Below, piece after piece: positions 29,150 to 37,810 of a stretch of DNA of 64,000 bases (within the stretch, counting starts at the first letter, position 1; every line of letters begins with the position of its first letter). The notes beneath the pieces are model-generated. The model was not told the origin of the DNA. It saw only the letters and a list, made by a program, of their open reading frames with translations, and did not search any database. Location of the stretch: the NCBI GenBank assembly GCA_016712315.1, contig JADJRG010000026.1, positions 1-64,000 of the forward strand, in the 5' to 3' direction. The position numbers and the translations under genes are program-made. The DNA is from Nannocystis sp. (lineage in GTDB: Bacteria; Myxococcota_A; Polyangia; Nannocystales; Nannocystaceae).

Positions 29150-29460
29150 GACCGAGGCCTGGGGCGGTGGTTATTCTCGCGCCGCCGGCACCCGGATGCT
29201 CCTGCGCCGCACCGACGACCTCAGCGCCCCCTTATGGGACCACCGACGTCGAGCGCGCCTACGGCGGAGAATTCCTCCTCCGCAAGCGCCTCACCCGCCG
29301 CCTCTCCGGCTGGGTCGCTACACCCTCATGTGGGCTGAACGTGCGATCTGGGCCTACAACCCTGAGCGCACCCAGCTCAGCCTGAGCTACGGCACGGCCG
29401 CCTTCGATCAGCGCCACAACCTTCTCGCTGCGCCGTCCAGCTCGCCCCTCCGCTCTAGCT
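29150..29460 (+). pseudogene. TonB-dependent outer-membrane receptor fragment
   Basis: Across three frames one can read LLRRTDDLSAPLWD, VERAYGGEFLLRKRLTRRLS, GWVAYTLMWAERA and YGTAAFDQRHNLLAAVQLAL. This is the pattern of alternating barrel strands near the C-terminus of TonB receptors (YGxExLLRKRLTxRLxGWxxYTxSxSER, then FDxxHxLxxV). No plug domain or C-terminal strand is found. It is a decayed fragment. Confidence 0.5.
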
Positions 29461-29579
29461 CGCTCCGCGAGGTCCCAAGCAGAGCGGAAGAGCCCTCGGA
29501 CCCGCGCGCGCTAGCCGCCCGTGCGCACCACCTGCGTCGACGTCTACCTCAACGGACGCGCGGAGCAGGCGGAGAATTC

Positions 29580-29724
29580 GTTCGGCGATTTTCGAGCCTG
29601 TATGCGCGCGATTTATACGATCAGGAGCGTACTGATCGCATCAACCGCGCCTCAACAGCGCTTCGCACGAACCAGCCGCGCACCGTCGCGCGCGAGCACG
29701 CCGCGCCGTTGGTTGAAGGTCGAA
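29580..29724 (+). repeat. Dispersed repeat, copy B
   Basis: Shares its first ~92 bases (29580-29671) with copy C in inverted orientation and 29604-29724 with copy A. Contains the stem CGATCAG/CTGATCG. Confidence 0.75.
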
Positions 29725-29929
29725 CTTTCGCCTCAACAACGAGCGCGAACTGGTTCGAACTCGGAGCCCATGGGGCCACCGGGCCGCCGTAATTCGTCGG
29801 CCTGGAGATTGGAGGCGAGATTTCGAGCGAGGCTCGGAGCAGATCGCTGACGAGCCGCGCCCCCCCGCGCACGGCGCGGATGAGCCGCGCGCCCGCGCGC
29901 CCGCCACGGACCCAGAGCGCGCGCCGTAG

Positions 29930-30200
29930 CGCATCGGGCGCGTGAACTCGCGCGAGCCGAGCCACTCGCGCACGGCCCCGTCCCGCACCGGCATGCGGTG
30001 GATGACCAGGCGGTGGAAGGCCTCGCGGCGGGCCCACCAGCGGCCCACCGTGGGGTCCATGAGCGTCTACGAAGCCGGCGGAGTGCGACCAGACGATGAC
30101 GACGTGGGCCACCACGCCGCCCGGCGAGCGCACGACGGCGAGCGCCGGAGGCCATGCCTCTCCCGCAACCACTTGCGCTGCGCGCCTGCGCGCGACGCAT
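29930..30200 (-). pseudogene. C39-type peptidase fragment (ABC exporter or bacteriocin-processing type)
   Basis: The minus strand reads GEAWPPALAVVRSPGGVVAH followed by VVIVWSHSAGFVDA. After one frame change come DPTVGRWWARREAFHRLVIH and MPVRDGAVREWLGSREF. The order VxHxVVxW...DPxxGRRW fits the histidine and aspartate part of C39 peptidases. The catalytic cysteine half would lie beyond 30205, where repeat copy C begins instead. Codon bias is strong, so decay is recent or caused by rearrangement. Confidence 0.45.
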
Positions 30201-30209
30201 CGAGGCTCA

Positions 30210-30303
30210 TTCGTGCGAAGCACTAGTTGACGCGCGGTTGATGCGATCAGTACGCTCCTGATCGTATAAACCGCGCGCATACAGGCTCGAAAATCGCCGA
30301 ACA
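30210..30303 (-). repeat. Dispersed repeat, copy C (inverted)
   Basis: Reverse complement of 29580-29671 with a few mismatches. Together with copy B it brackets about 540 bp holding the C39 fragment. Confidence 0.75.
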
Positions 30304-30991
30304 AAAATTTTCTTGAATCTCCCACAGGCAATGAGATCCTCCATCGATGACGTCATGGGAGGTCCGCATCCCCAACAGCGCCGCCTTCTGGGGGCTGGTG
30401 TGCCGTCTCCAGCCCAAGCGCCTCGTCTTCATCGAGGTGCTGCGCGTGGACAAGGCACTCGCGATCCTCAAGGATCTCGGCCTCTGCCCCACCTGGAGCG
30501 GCCTTGACGAGCTCCAAGGGGTGCTCATTCCCGCCACCAGATCTGCGTCTTCAGCGCCGATGCACGCGCTCAAGCGCTCGGTCGCTGCGGGTACACGCCG
30601 CCATTTTATGGCGCGGCGACGCGGCCTGAGCCTCGAACACGCGTGTACATGGGTCCAGTGTATCGCCCCCGAGCGGGTCTTGAGGGCCACCACCTCCGAT
30701 CCTGCCCTCGCGCTCGCGATCGGCGCCGCTCCGGTCGAGGATCCCCCCTCCGATCGAGCGTTATCGTCCAGCGATCCTAATTGCACAAACCGCGCATCGC
30801 TCGCCGAGGCGCGCGATCTATGCGATCAGGATCCCCCAGCTCCGCCGATCCCAGATCCACAAACCGCGCACGAACCACTCCTTGATCGACAGATCGCGCC
30901 TGCTTCTAAAAGTATCTGCGACATGCGCGAAAATAGGGACTTTTCAACTCATCCCGGAGCGGTTAGCCATGGGATCCTGAACGAGGTGCGA

Positions 30992-31915
30992 ATGGTCGGG
31001 TTAGCCGAGAAGTTCGAGCGAACGGCGAAGATTGAGTGGATCATCGGGGATGATCGATTCACCAGCGAGGTCCCCGCGGGCGCCGTCGGCGAGGCGCTCA
31101 TACGCGCCTTCGACCGTATGGATGGGGCTGAGGTGCGCGTCGACGGCCAGCCCTATTCCGGCGCCATCATCACGACCATGAGCCAATTACGCCGCCAGAC
31201 GCAGGCTCACGAGCTCGCCGAGGCTCAGCGCCTCGCCAAACAGGATGCCGCTCAGGAGCTCGCCGCCCGCGCCGAGCACGATCGAAGCATCGAGGAGAAG
31301 CGGCGAGAGCTCGCCGCCCAAGAGCAGCGCCAACGCGAGACCCAGCGGCAGCTCGACGAGCACGCCCCCCAGATGCGAGCGGAGCAGGCCAAAGTGCGCG
31401 CGCGTAAGCACGATCTCCATCGCCGGGAGCGCGCCCTCGAGGCCTCGGAGTCGTCCGCCCAACAAACCGTCGCCCGGCTCATCGCCGACGCTGAGAGGAC
31501 CGCAGCCGACAAGATCCGTGACGCCGAGAGGGACGCGTCGGCCAAGATCCGCGACGCCGAGCGACAGCTCGCCGACGCCAACAAAGAGATCCTCGATCGC
31601 CGACGCGAGGCCGAGCGCGAGCTCGCTGAGCAGCGCCGTGACGTCGAGAGAGAGCTCAAGGACATGCGCCGCGACGCCGATCGTGAGCTCAAGGACGCCC
31701 GAACCGAGCTCGACAAGGGGCAGCGCGCCCTCGAGGAGAATCGTCGGGCCTTTGACCAGGAGCGCGCCGAGTTCAACGAGAACCGCTCCTCGACCATGGG
31801 CAAGCACCAGCAGCTCATCGAGCGCACCCTCCAGATGATGAACCAGCCAGATCACACAGGACTCATCCACAGCGCCATCAAGGCGCTCCTACAGCACCTC
31901 GAGGTACAGAAATGA
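30992..31915 (+). CDS. Long coiled-coil protein, first gene of a four-gene operon
   Basis: The start ATG 30992 has GAGGTG 6-7 bases upstream. The frame is open further up but codes there for unrelated debris. 307 residues: a compact N-terminal domain (KFERTAKIEWIIGDDRFTSE, ALIRAFDRMDGAEVRVDGQP), then a continuous charged coiled coil from about residue 70 to 265. The coil contains a heptad-like repeat of DAERxxxxKIRDAER and ERELAEQRRDVERELKDMRR, and a short helical tail follows. No membrane segment or known catalytic motif is present. The stop overlaps the next start (ATGA at 31912-31915). I do not recognise a family. A scaffold or filament role is plausible. Confidence 0.85.
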   Translation: MVGLAEKFERTAKIEWIIGDDRFTSEVPAGAVGEALIRAFDRMDGAEVRVDGQPYSGAIITTMSQLRRQTQAHELAEAQRLAKQDAAQELAARAEHDRSIEEKRRELAAQEQRQRETQRQLDEHAPQMRAEQAKVRARKHDLHRRERALEASESSAQQTVARLIADAERTAADKIRDAERDASAKIRDAERQLADANKEILDRRREAERELAEQRRDVERELKDMRRDADRELKDARTELDKGQRALEENRRAFDQERAEFNENRSSTMGKHQQLIERTLQMMNQPDHTGLIHSAIKALLQHLEVQK

Positions 31916-32358
31916 ATGGCACCGGAAATTCAGTCGATCTCACTCTAACCCAAGAGGAAGCCGCGAAGCAGTACGTCCTCGAGATCTTGAAGGTCGTCGC
32001 CAAGGAGATCCGGGCGCACGAGCGCTACGCGATCGCGATGAGGCTCTTGAACACGGCCAAGACCCCGGACGCGTTCCTGTCCGCGATCCAGGCCGAGATC
32101 AAGGGCTCGTGGGTCGACAACCTCATCCTCGGCGCCTCGGCCATCAGCGGTCTCATACTCGGCACCATCAGCAGCCGCATCACCGCGCCCTTGAAGCGGG
32201 CGAACATCGGCCGCTTTCCGCTGATCTCGCTCGCCGGGATCGCCGGGATCATCCCGGGCTTCGCGCTCAAAGACACCCTCACCGCCCGAAACAGCTTGGG
32301 GCTGGGCGGCCTCATGTTCAGCGCGGGGGCCCTCGTCGAGGGCTATCGTCGAAGCTGA
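31912..32358 (+). CDS. Small multi-pass membrane protein of the coiled-coil operon
   Basis: 148 residues. The first ~70 are a soluble helical domain (QYVLEILKVVAKEIRAHERY). Three hydrophobic segments follow: VDNLILGASAISGLILGTI, FPLISLAGIAGIIPGFAL and LGLGGLMFSAGALVEG. They are glycine/alanine-rich, as in small pore-like or anchoring proteins. It overlaps the coiled-coil gene by 4 bases. The next gene starts 24 bases after the stop. No known family was recognised. By context it may anchor the operon's products to the inner membrane or be a membrane-acting effector. Confidence 0.82.
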   Translation: MNGTGNSVDLTLTQEEAAKQYVLEILKVVAKEIRAHERYAIAMRLLNTAKTPDAFLSAIQAEIKGSWVDNLILGASAISGLILGTISSRITAPLKRANIGRFPLISLAGIAGIIPGFALKDTLTARNSLGLGGLMFSAGALVEGYRRS

Positions 32359-32382
32359 CCTCGTGGTCGTGGCGGATGACCG

Positions 32383-33446
32383 ATGAAACAAGAAGAACAG
32401 CTCCTCTACTTCGCGCGTCTCGCCCTTCAGGCCGCGGACGTCGCCCTCACCCAACGGGCTGAGGTACGCAGGCTTCACCGGCAGCGGCTGCCTCTCCTCG
32501 CCGATCTACTCGTGCGTGATCTCGCCGGCGAACAGAGCCCCTACGACGACTCGGATCTCGAAGATCTGTTCACCGACGGGCCCGAGTCCGACAGCGGCGG
32601 CCACGATCAAGAACCCGCCGCCGCCAGCGCTTCCGAGCGTGGCGCACAAGCGGATACAACCCCCGAGCCGCCGCCGGAGACAACCCCCGAGCCGCCGCCG
32701 GAGACCACCCCCGAGCCACCCACTGAGACCACCCCCAACGACCAAGCTGAGAGCGAGACCGAGCAAGCCGCCGAATCACACGCCACGCTCGAAGCTCTCG
32801 AGCGTGAGCTGAGCGCGCATCAAGAGGCCGCAGAGGCGCGCCAGAAGGCCCTCAAGGTCAAGATCGCCGATCTAGAGTCCCGCCTCCGAGCCGCCCCACT
32901 CACCGAACCCGAGCGCAACGAACCCGAGCGCAACGAGCCCGCTCCCAAGGCCGATCCGATCTTCGATCTCCGAGCTCAGGTAAGCCGCGCCAACGAGGCA
33001 CGCAGACGCGGTGACATCCCCGCGGCCCTCGCCAGCTTCAAGCACATCGAAGTGACCTGCCGGAGATATTGGGACGGCACCAAGGACGGCACCAGCGGCA
33101 CGGCCGGCGAGACGATCGTCGCCTGTCTATGCGCTCAAGCGGAGCTCGGCCCGCGAGACGACGGGCTCACCAAGCTCGAGGAGGCCCACGAGATCGCCCG
33201 CACCATCACCCACGGGTCCCGCAGCACCGCCCGCGGAGATCATCTCGTCCACGTCAGCAGCCTCCTCGCCCACACCCTCTATTCGAGCGGCAAGACCGAG
33301 CGCGCGCGACAAGTCGCCCACGGCGCTCTCGATCTACTCAAGAGACGGACACCCAAACAGAACTCCAACGTGAACAGCTACCTCCGAGCCCTCCGCGCCC
33401 TCGTGAAGCGGATCGAGGGCCGCTCGCCGCGCCAGGTTGAGCGAGC

Positions 33447-33450
<4 letters not shown>
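32383..33450 (+). CDS. TPR-like protein with acidic, Pro-Glu-rich linker
   Basis: 355 residues. The N-terminal ~60 are helical. Residues ~65-130 are a disordered acidic linker with tandem TPEPPPET repeats (24-bp DNA repeats near 32658-32729). Residues ~145-175 form a short coiled coil (TLEALERELSAHQEAAEARQ), and ~200-355 a TPR-like helical domain (SRANEARRRGDIPAALASFK, VSSLLAHTLYSSGKTERARQ). No enzyme motif is present. The stop overlaps the J-domain gene by 4 bases. It is likely an adaptor that brings partners together. A copy-number-variable linker is possible. Confidence 0.8.
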
Positions 33451-34238
<788 letters not shown>

Positions 34239-34252
34239 ACTCGCCGAACACC

Positions 34253-34551
34253 TCAGCGCGGCGCGAGCTTGTCGCCCGCCCGTTCGGCCGCGCACTCGAT
34301 CAACGACGCCAGCGGCCCCCACTCCGGGTTCTCGCGCGCCGCACTCGCCGCCAACGCCAGCGCTGCCGCGTCCTCGAGGTCCTGCCAGGCCGCGAGGCAC
34401 GCCTTCGCCTGCTCGACGCCATCATGTCCCTTGAGACAGCACGATCGATCATCACCCTCGGCCCTCGGATCGATCATCGCCAGCTCCGCCACGAGCCGCT
34501 TGCGGAGCGCCTCCGCGTCGGCGGGTCGCTTCGCCGGATCCTTGTCGAGGG
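34253..34551 (-). pseudogene. C-terminal part of a Ser/Thr kinase gene split by a transposon
   Basis: Reads DKDPAKRPADAEALRKRLVA, the usual end of a kinase C-lobe, then about 75 residues of helical tail. Joining it to 37807-38669, with the transposon and one copy of the 4-bp duplication removed, restores a single open frame of 1158 nt (385 residues). It is therefore the displaced 3' end of that gene. On its own it has no start of its own and is not expected to be made. Confidence 0.93.
34548..34551. repeat. Target-site duplication AGGG, left
   Basis: AGGG directly precedes the terminal TGTGTCG. The identical AGGG at 37807-37810 directly follows the other terminus. Confidence 0.85.
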
Positions 34552-34563
34552 TGTGTCGCATCG
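34552..34563. repeat. Left terminal inverted repeat
   Basis: TGTGTCGCATCG. It pairs with 37795-37806 at 10 of 12 positions and is identical to the end at 1662-1673. Confidence 0.85.
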
Positions 34564-34680
34564 CTCTCCACACGGGGGCTCCCTACTGTTTGATTCACGC
34601 TCTGAGCGGGGACTAACCCTCTGAGAGCACGGGCGGATCGTGGCGCGGCTCTCCGCATCGAGGGCGGATCAACGCACGGG

Positions 34681-34710
34681 AGCGGCGCTCAGCGGCGCTC
34701 AGCGGCGCTC
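34681..34710. repeat. Three tandem 10-bp repeats in the transposon end (right copy)
   Basis: AGCGGCGCTC is repeated three times, matching 1511-1540 in the other copy. Likely transposase-binding repeats (inference). Confidence 0.7.
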
Positions 34711-34943
34711 AGCCGCGTTACCGTGCTGCGGGTCGATCACCGGTAGAAAATTACTAATTATTCCACACTGATCTTGCAGGACCTCGTCGGCATTGAGTCG
34801 AGGAACTGGTCAAGGCGGTGGGATCGGGCGGATACGTTTGGTGTGAAACAAAAACAACCGGGCGGGACCATCCCGCCCCCGAGCCACCGCGAGGCCGAGT
34901 GTACATGCACGCAGGCTACCCGTCGAGCGTGAAGGGGGGTACC

Positions 34944-35477
34944 GTGATCGCCACCGACGTCCACGATCGTCACGAGCACACCAGGCGGCTCGCCGATCCG
35001 GACGCGTATCGGCCGCAGCAGTGTCGGAGCTGCTGTCGGCGGATGCACGCGCACGGCACACGCACGCGCAGGCCGGTCGGTGAGGCGCCGCTCGAGATCC
35101 GGCGCTACATCTGCCCTCGGTGCGGTGGCGTCGTCCAGATCGTGCCCGCCTTCCTCGCGGGCCACCTCTGGCGCTGCTGGCCCGCGGTCGAGGCTGTCGT
35201 CGTCGATGGCGCGGAAGGCCCGCCCAAGGCCGCCAGGATCGCGCCGAGGACCCGGCGGCGCTGGCGGGCGAGGGCGAAGGAGCCGGCGCGTCTCGCCTTG
35301 CACACGCTCAGCGCGGAGCGCGTGCCGCGGATCGCGACGGCGCTCGCGGCGATCGGCCTCGATGCGACCCGTGGCGCCCTTCTCGCGGCCTTTCGCCCGC
35401 TCGCCTCAGCGCTCGGCGCCTGCGCTCTCCTTGCGAACCTCCTAAACCTCCTACTGCCCGGGCTGCGTATCATGTGA
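34944..35477 (+). CDS. Zinc-ribbon accessory protein of the transposon
   Basis: 177 residues from GTG 34944, with a G-rich ribosome-binding run 8 bases upstream. The frame is open to 34818, but the start is fixed by comparison with the left copy, where upstream frames differ. CxxC pairs (QCRSC, ICPRC) form a zinc ribbon. A hydrophobic C-terminal segment (ALGACALLANLLNLLLPGL) could be a buried helix or membrane-associated. It precedes the transposase gene by 83 bases on the same strand. Function is inferred only from constant association with the transposase. Confidence 0.78.
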   Translation: MIATDVHDRHEHTRRLADPDAYRPQQCRSCCRRMHAHGTRTRRPVGEAPLEIRRYICPRCGGVVQIVPAFLAGHLWRCWPAVEAVVVDGAEGPPKAARIAPRTRRRWRARAKEPARLALHTLSAERVPRIATALAAIGLDATRGALLAAFRPLASALGACALLANLLNLLLPGLRIM

Positions 35478-35560
35478 CCCAAAAGACATATCCCTTCAGA
35501 CAGATCGTCCTGCGAGCGATCCCACCCGAAGTGGCCGGACCCAGGCGGTAGAAGGTCGCC

Positions 35561-36076
35561 ATGGATCCCAACAAGCGACGAGAAGTGGCCGAGTGGCGCC
35601 TCTCCATCCTCGGCCCGCTGATCAGCGCGCGCCTCGATCACGGCGAGATCCGCGAGCTCCTGGAGGAGGCCGCGGCTCGCTCGTACATCTACCTCGATGG
35701 TCAGCCGCGGCGCTTCCGCTGGCGCACGCTCGAGGGCTGGCGCTACGACTATCGCGCAGGTGGACTGAGCGCTCTCGAGCCTCACACCCGCGCGGACGCG
35801 GGCACGTGTCGTGCGATCCCCGAGCTCGTCGCCCGCAAGCTCCTCGCTCTCCGGCGCGAGCAGCCGCGTCGGAGCATCCGTACGCTCATCAAGGCGCTCG
35901 AGCGCGCCAACGACGTTCTGCCTGGCACGCTCGCCCCGTCCACCGTCCGGCGTCTCCTGGTCGCGCACGGCCTCTCGAAGCGGCCCACACAGCTGCCCAC
36001 GCGCGAGCGGCGGGCCTTCACCGCCGAGCACCCCGGCGACCTCACCATGGGTGACAGCATGCACGGCCCCCGGTGA
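35561..36076 (+). CDS. DDE transposase, N-terminal frame
   Basis: 171 residues from ATG 35561. Helix-turn-helix-type DNA-binding regions (LDHGEIRELLEEAAARSYIY, RRSIRTLIKALERANDVLPG, LAPSTVRRLLVAHGLSKRPT) lead into the catalytic core start HPGDLTMGDSMHGP, which holds the first catalytic aspartate. The frame then ends at TGA 36074-36076, directly after a run of five C (36067-36071). The rest of the core lies in the -1 frame from 36073. In the left copy the same run has six bases and the frames are joined. This is either programmed slippage or a one-base error. Expressed alone this part cannot catalyse transposition. Confidence 0.85.
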   Translation: MDPNKRREVAEWRLSILGPLISARLDHGEIRELLEEAAARSYIYLDGQPRRFRWRTLEGWRYDYRAGGLSALEPHTRADAGTCRAIPELVARKLLALRREQPRRSIRTLIKALERANDVLPGTLAPSTVRRLLVAHGLSKRPTQLPTRERRAFTAEHPGDLTMGDSMHGPR

Positions 36077-36924
36077 TCGGCCCGGACGGCGTGATTTATA
36101 AAAAATGCTACCTGCTCAGCCAGATCGACGTCGCGTCGCGCTTCGTGCCCCACTCCGAATTTTATTTGAGCGAAGACGCTGCGCACCACGAGGAGGGGCT
36201 TCGCCGGGCGATCGTCGCCCACGGAGCGCCGCGCACCTACTACGTCGACCTCGGGGCCGCCTACGTCGCCGCTTCGCTGAAGCAGATCTGCGCCGAGCTC
36301 GCGATCTTTCTCCTGCACGCCGGCCCCGGCGACGCCGCCGCCAAGGGGGTGATCGAGCGCTTCCACAAGACCTGGCGCGCCGAAGTCGGCGCCGAGCTGC
36401 CGTCCTATCCGCTGCCGCTCGCCGAGCTCAACCGCCTCCACACCGCCTGGATGACCTGCGAGTACCACAGGCGCGTCCATGCCGCGACCGGCCAGAGCCC
36501 CCGCGATCGCTTCCTCGCGGGCGCCGAGCACCTGCGTCATGTCCCTCAGGACATCAACATCGACGAGATCTTCCTGCACCGCGAGCGACGTACGGTCCGC
36601 GCCGACGGCACGATCCGCTGGGAGGGCGGCTTCTACGAGGTCCCAGGCGAGTACGTCGGCGAGAAGGTCGAGCTGCGCTTCGCCCCGCTCCGCCCCGATC
36701 TCCCGCTCCTGCTCTACGTCGACGGCGTGCGCGTCACCGAGGTCTTCCCGCTCAACCGCCTCGCCAACCACCGCCGCCCACGCCGCGAGCTGCCCGGCCC
36801 CGAGCCCGCCCCGCCCCGCGTCCTCAAGGGCCCCCTCGACTACATCGACGACGAGTACCAGGCGCTGCTCCGCGCCTTCGGCGACGAGATCGATTCATCA
36901 TCTGACCCAGAGGACATCCCATGA
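36073..36924 (+). CDS. DDE transposase, C-terminal frame (catalytic core)
   Basis: Continues the transposase: SQIDVASRFVPHSEFY, then YYVDLGAAYVA (second aspartate, with DLG in place of the common DNG) and KGVIERFHKTWR (glutamate). A Mu-type C-terminal beta-barrel (RADGTIRWEGGFYEVPGEYV) follows. The rve-type DDE core with C-terminal barrel is typical of IS481/IS21/Tn552-like transposases. The frame overlaps the upstream one by 4 bases and starts at a GTG that is probably not used alone. Its stop overlaps the ATPase start (ATGA at 36921-36924). Confidence 0.88.
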   Translation: MIGPDGVIYKKCYLLSQIDVASRFVPHSEFYLSEDAAHHEEGLRRAIVAHGAPRTYYVDLGAAYVAASLKQICAELAIFLLHAGPGDAAAKGVIERFHKTWRAEVGAELPSYPLPLAELNRLHTAWMTCEYHRRVHAATGQSPRDRFLAGAEHLRHVPQDINIDEIFLHRERRTVRADGTIRWEGGFYEVPGEYVGEKVELRFAPLRPDLPLLLYVDGVRVTEVFPLNRLANHRRPRRELPGPEPAPPRVLKGPLDYIDDEYQALLRAFGDEIDSSSDPEDIP

Positions 36925-37792
36925 CCTGGCGCGAGCGCTTCGGCATGCACACCGCGCCGCTCCCCGCGGCGCCGCGGGCGAGAGCTTCTTCGAGCGCGAC
37001 CCGCACTATCAGCGGCTCGCGCGCGCCTTCTGCTGGCTCGCCACCGAGCCTGGCCTCGGAGTCCTCACCGGCGAGCCTGGCGTCGGCAAATCGGCCGCGA
37101 TCCGCCACCTCTGCCGCGCCCTCCACCCCGACGAGCACCGCGTCCTCTACCTCTCCGACTGCGCGGTCAAGCCCCTCGATCTCTACCGTATGCTCGCCGC
37201 CGAGCTCGGCCTACGACCCAGCGCGCGCGCGCAGATCGTCGCCGACATCAAACGCGCGCTTGTCACCCTCGTCGACGAGCGCGGGATCGTCCCCGTCGTC
37301 GTCCTCGACGAAGCTCAAGGACTCCGCGACGAGCTCCTCCACGAGCTCCACGGCCTCTGTAGCCTCGACTTCGACGGCCGCGACTACCTCACCCTCTGGC
37401 TCGTCGGCCACCCCTCCCTGAGCAGGCGCCTGCGCCTCCAGCAGCACACCGCGCTCGCCCAGCGCGTCCTCGTCCACCTCCCACTCGTCGCCAAGACCGA
37501 CCTATCTGTCCCTGGAGACATGCTCGATCACGGCCTCACCCACGCCGGCGCCTCACCCGCTCTGCTCACCGACGACGCCCGCGCCGCGCTCCTCCACGCC
37601 GCCCGCGGCCTCCCCCGGCTCCTCAGCCACCTCCTCCGCCTCGCCCTCCTCCTCGCCGACGAGCGCGCCTCCCCCCAGATCGACGCCTCGATCATCAACT
37701 CCGCTCTCATCCTCCTCCACCTCGATCACCCCAAGCAACCCCAAACCCCTCCTAAATCCCGCTTCCAACGTGACCCAAGATCACGCGCATAA
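36921..37792 (+). CDS. ExeA/TniB-like AAA ATPase of the transposon, apparent frameshift
   Basis: Starts MTWRERFGMHTAPL, the usual ExeA-type beginning, from ATG 36921. The frame changes near 36980 and continues ESFFERDPHYQRLARAFCWL, Walker A GEPGVGKSAA near 37075, Walker B VVVLDEAQGL near 37305 and a helical lid rich in Leu and Ala. It partners the DDE transposase, probably choosing or activating target DNA as TniB and IstB do. A single indel in a C/G-rich stretch breaks the start, so in this copy the ATPase may be dead or the break may be a base-call error. Confidence 0.85.
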
Positions 37793-37794
37793 AC

Positions 37795-37806
37795 CGACCC
37801 GACACA
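37795..37806. repeat. Right terminal inverted repeat
   Basis: Inverse of TGTGTCGGGTCG. It matches the left terminus at 10 of 12 positions. Confidence 0.85.
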
Positions 37807-37810
37807 AGGG
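37807..37810. repeat. Target-site duplication AGGG, right
   Basis: Identical to 34548-34551 and in the same orientation. Confidence 0.85.

Larger units (their letters stand above)
28848..30991. other. Gene graveyard between the EAD-STAND gene and the coiled-coil operon
   Basis: No intact gene in 2.1 kb. Identified pieces are a TonB-receptor fragment (29150-29460), repeat copies B and C in inverted order (29580-29724 and 30210-30303), a C39-peptidase fragment (29930-30200), and a possible transposase tail (near 30360-30530). Confidence 0.55.
34552..37806 (+). mobile_element. Complete three-gene DDE transposon (3255 bp) inserted in a kinase gene
   Basis: Termini are TGTGTCGCATCG at 34552-34563 and its imperfect inverse at 37795-37806 (10 of 12 bases). 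A 4-bp direct duplication AGGG flanks it. Genes in order are a zinc-ribbon protein, a DDE transposase in two overlapping frames, and an AAA ATPase. The transposase-plus-ATPase organisation recalls IS21 (IstA/IstB) and TniA/TniB elements, but the zinc-ribbon gene and ExeA-like ATPase set it apart. The copy at 1-1673 confirms the left boundary independently. Precise in-frame restoration of the kinase on removal confirms both ends. Confidence 0.93.

Noticed and set aside
29580..30303. Inverted repeats B and C considered as ends of a transposable element
   Set aside because: No transposase between them and no target duplication visible. The third copy at 8932 stands alone.
30347..30560. Possible transposase tail upstream of the coiled-coil gene (CRLQPKRLVFIEVLRVDKAL)
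   Set aside because: It vaguely resembles the end of IS91-type transposases, but the expected cysteines are missing and the match is too short to call.
31245..31838. Ser/Arg/Pro-rich plus frame inside the coiled-coil gene
   Set aside because: Out-of-frame shadow without motifs.
31187..31870. Long minus-strand open frame opposite the coiled-coil gene
   Set aside because: It mirrors the plus-strand codon periodicity and has a Leu/Gly/Val-rich shadow composition. The plus strand has the start site, coupling and coiled-coil pattern.
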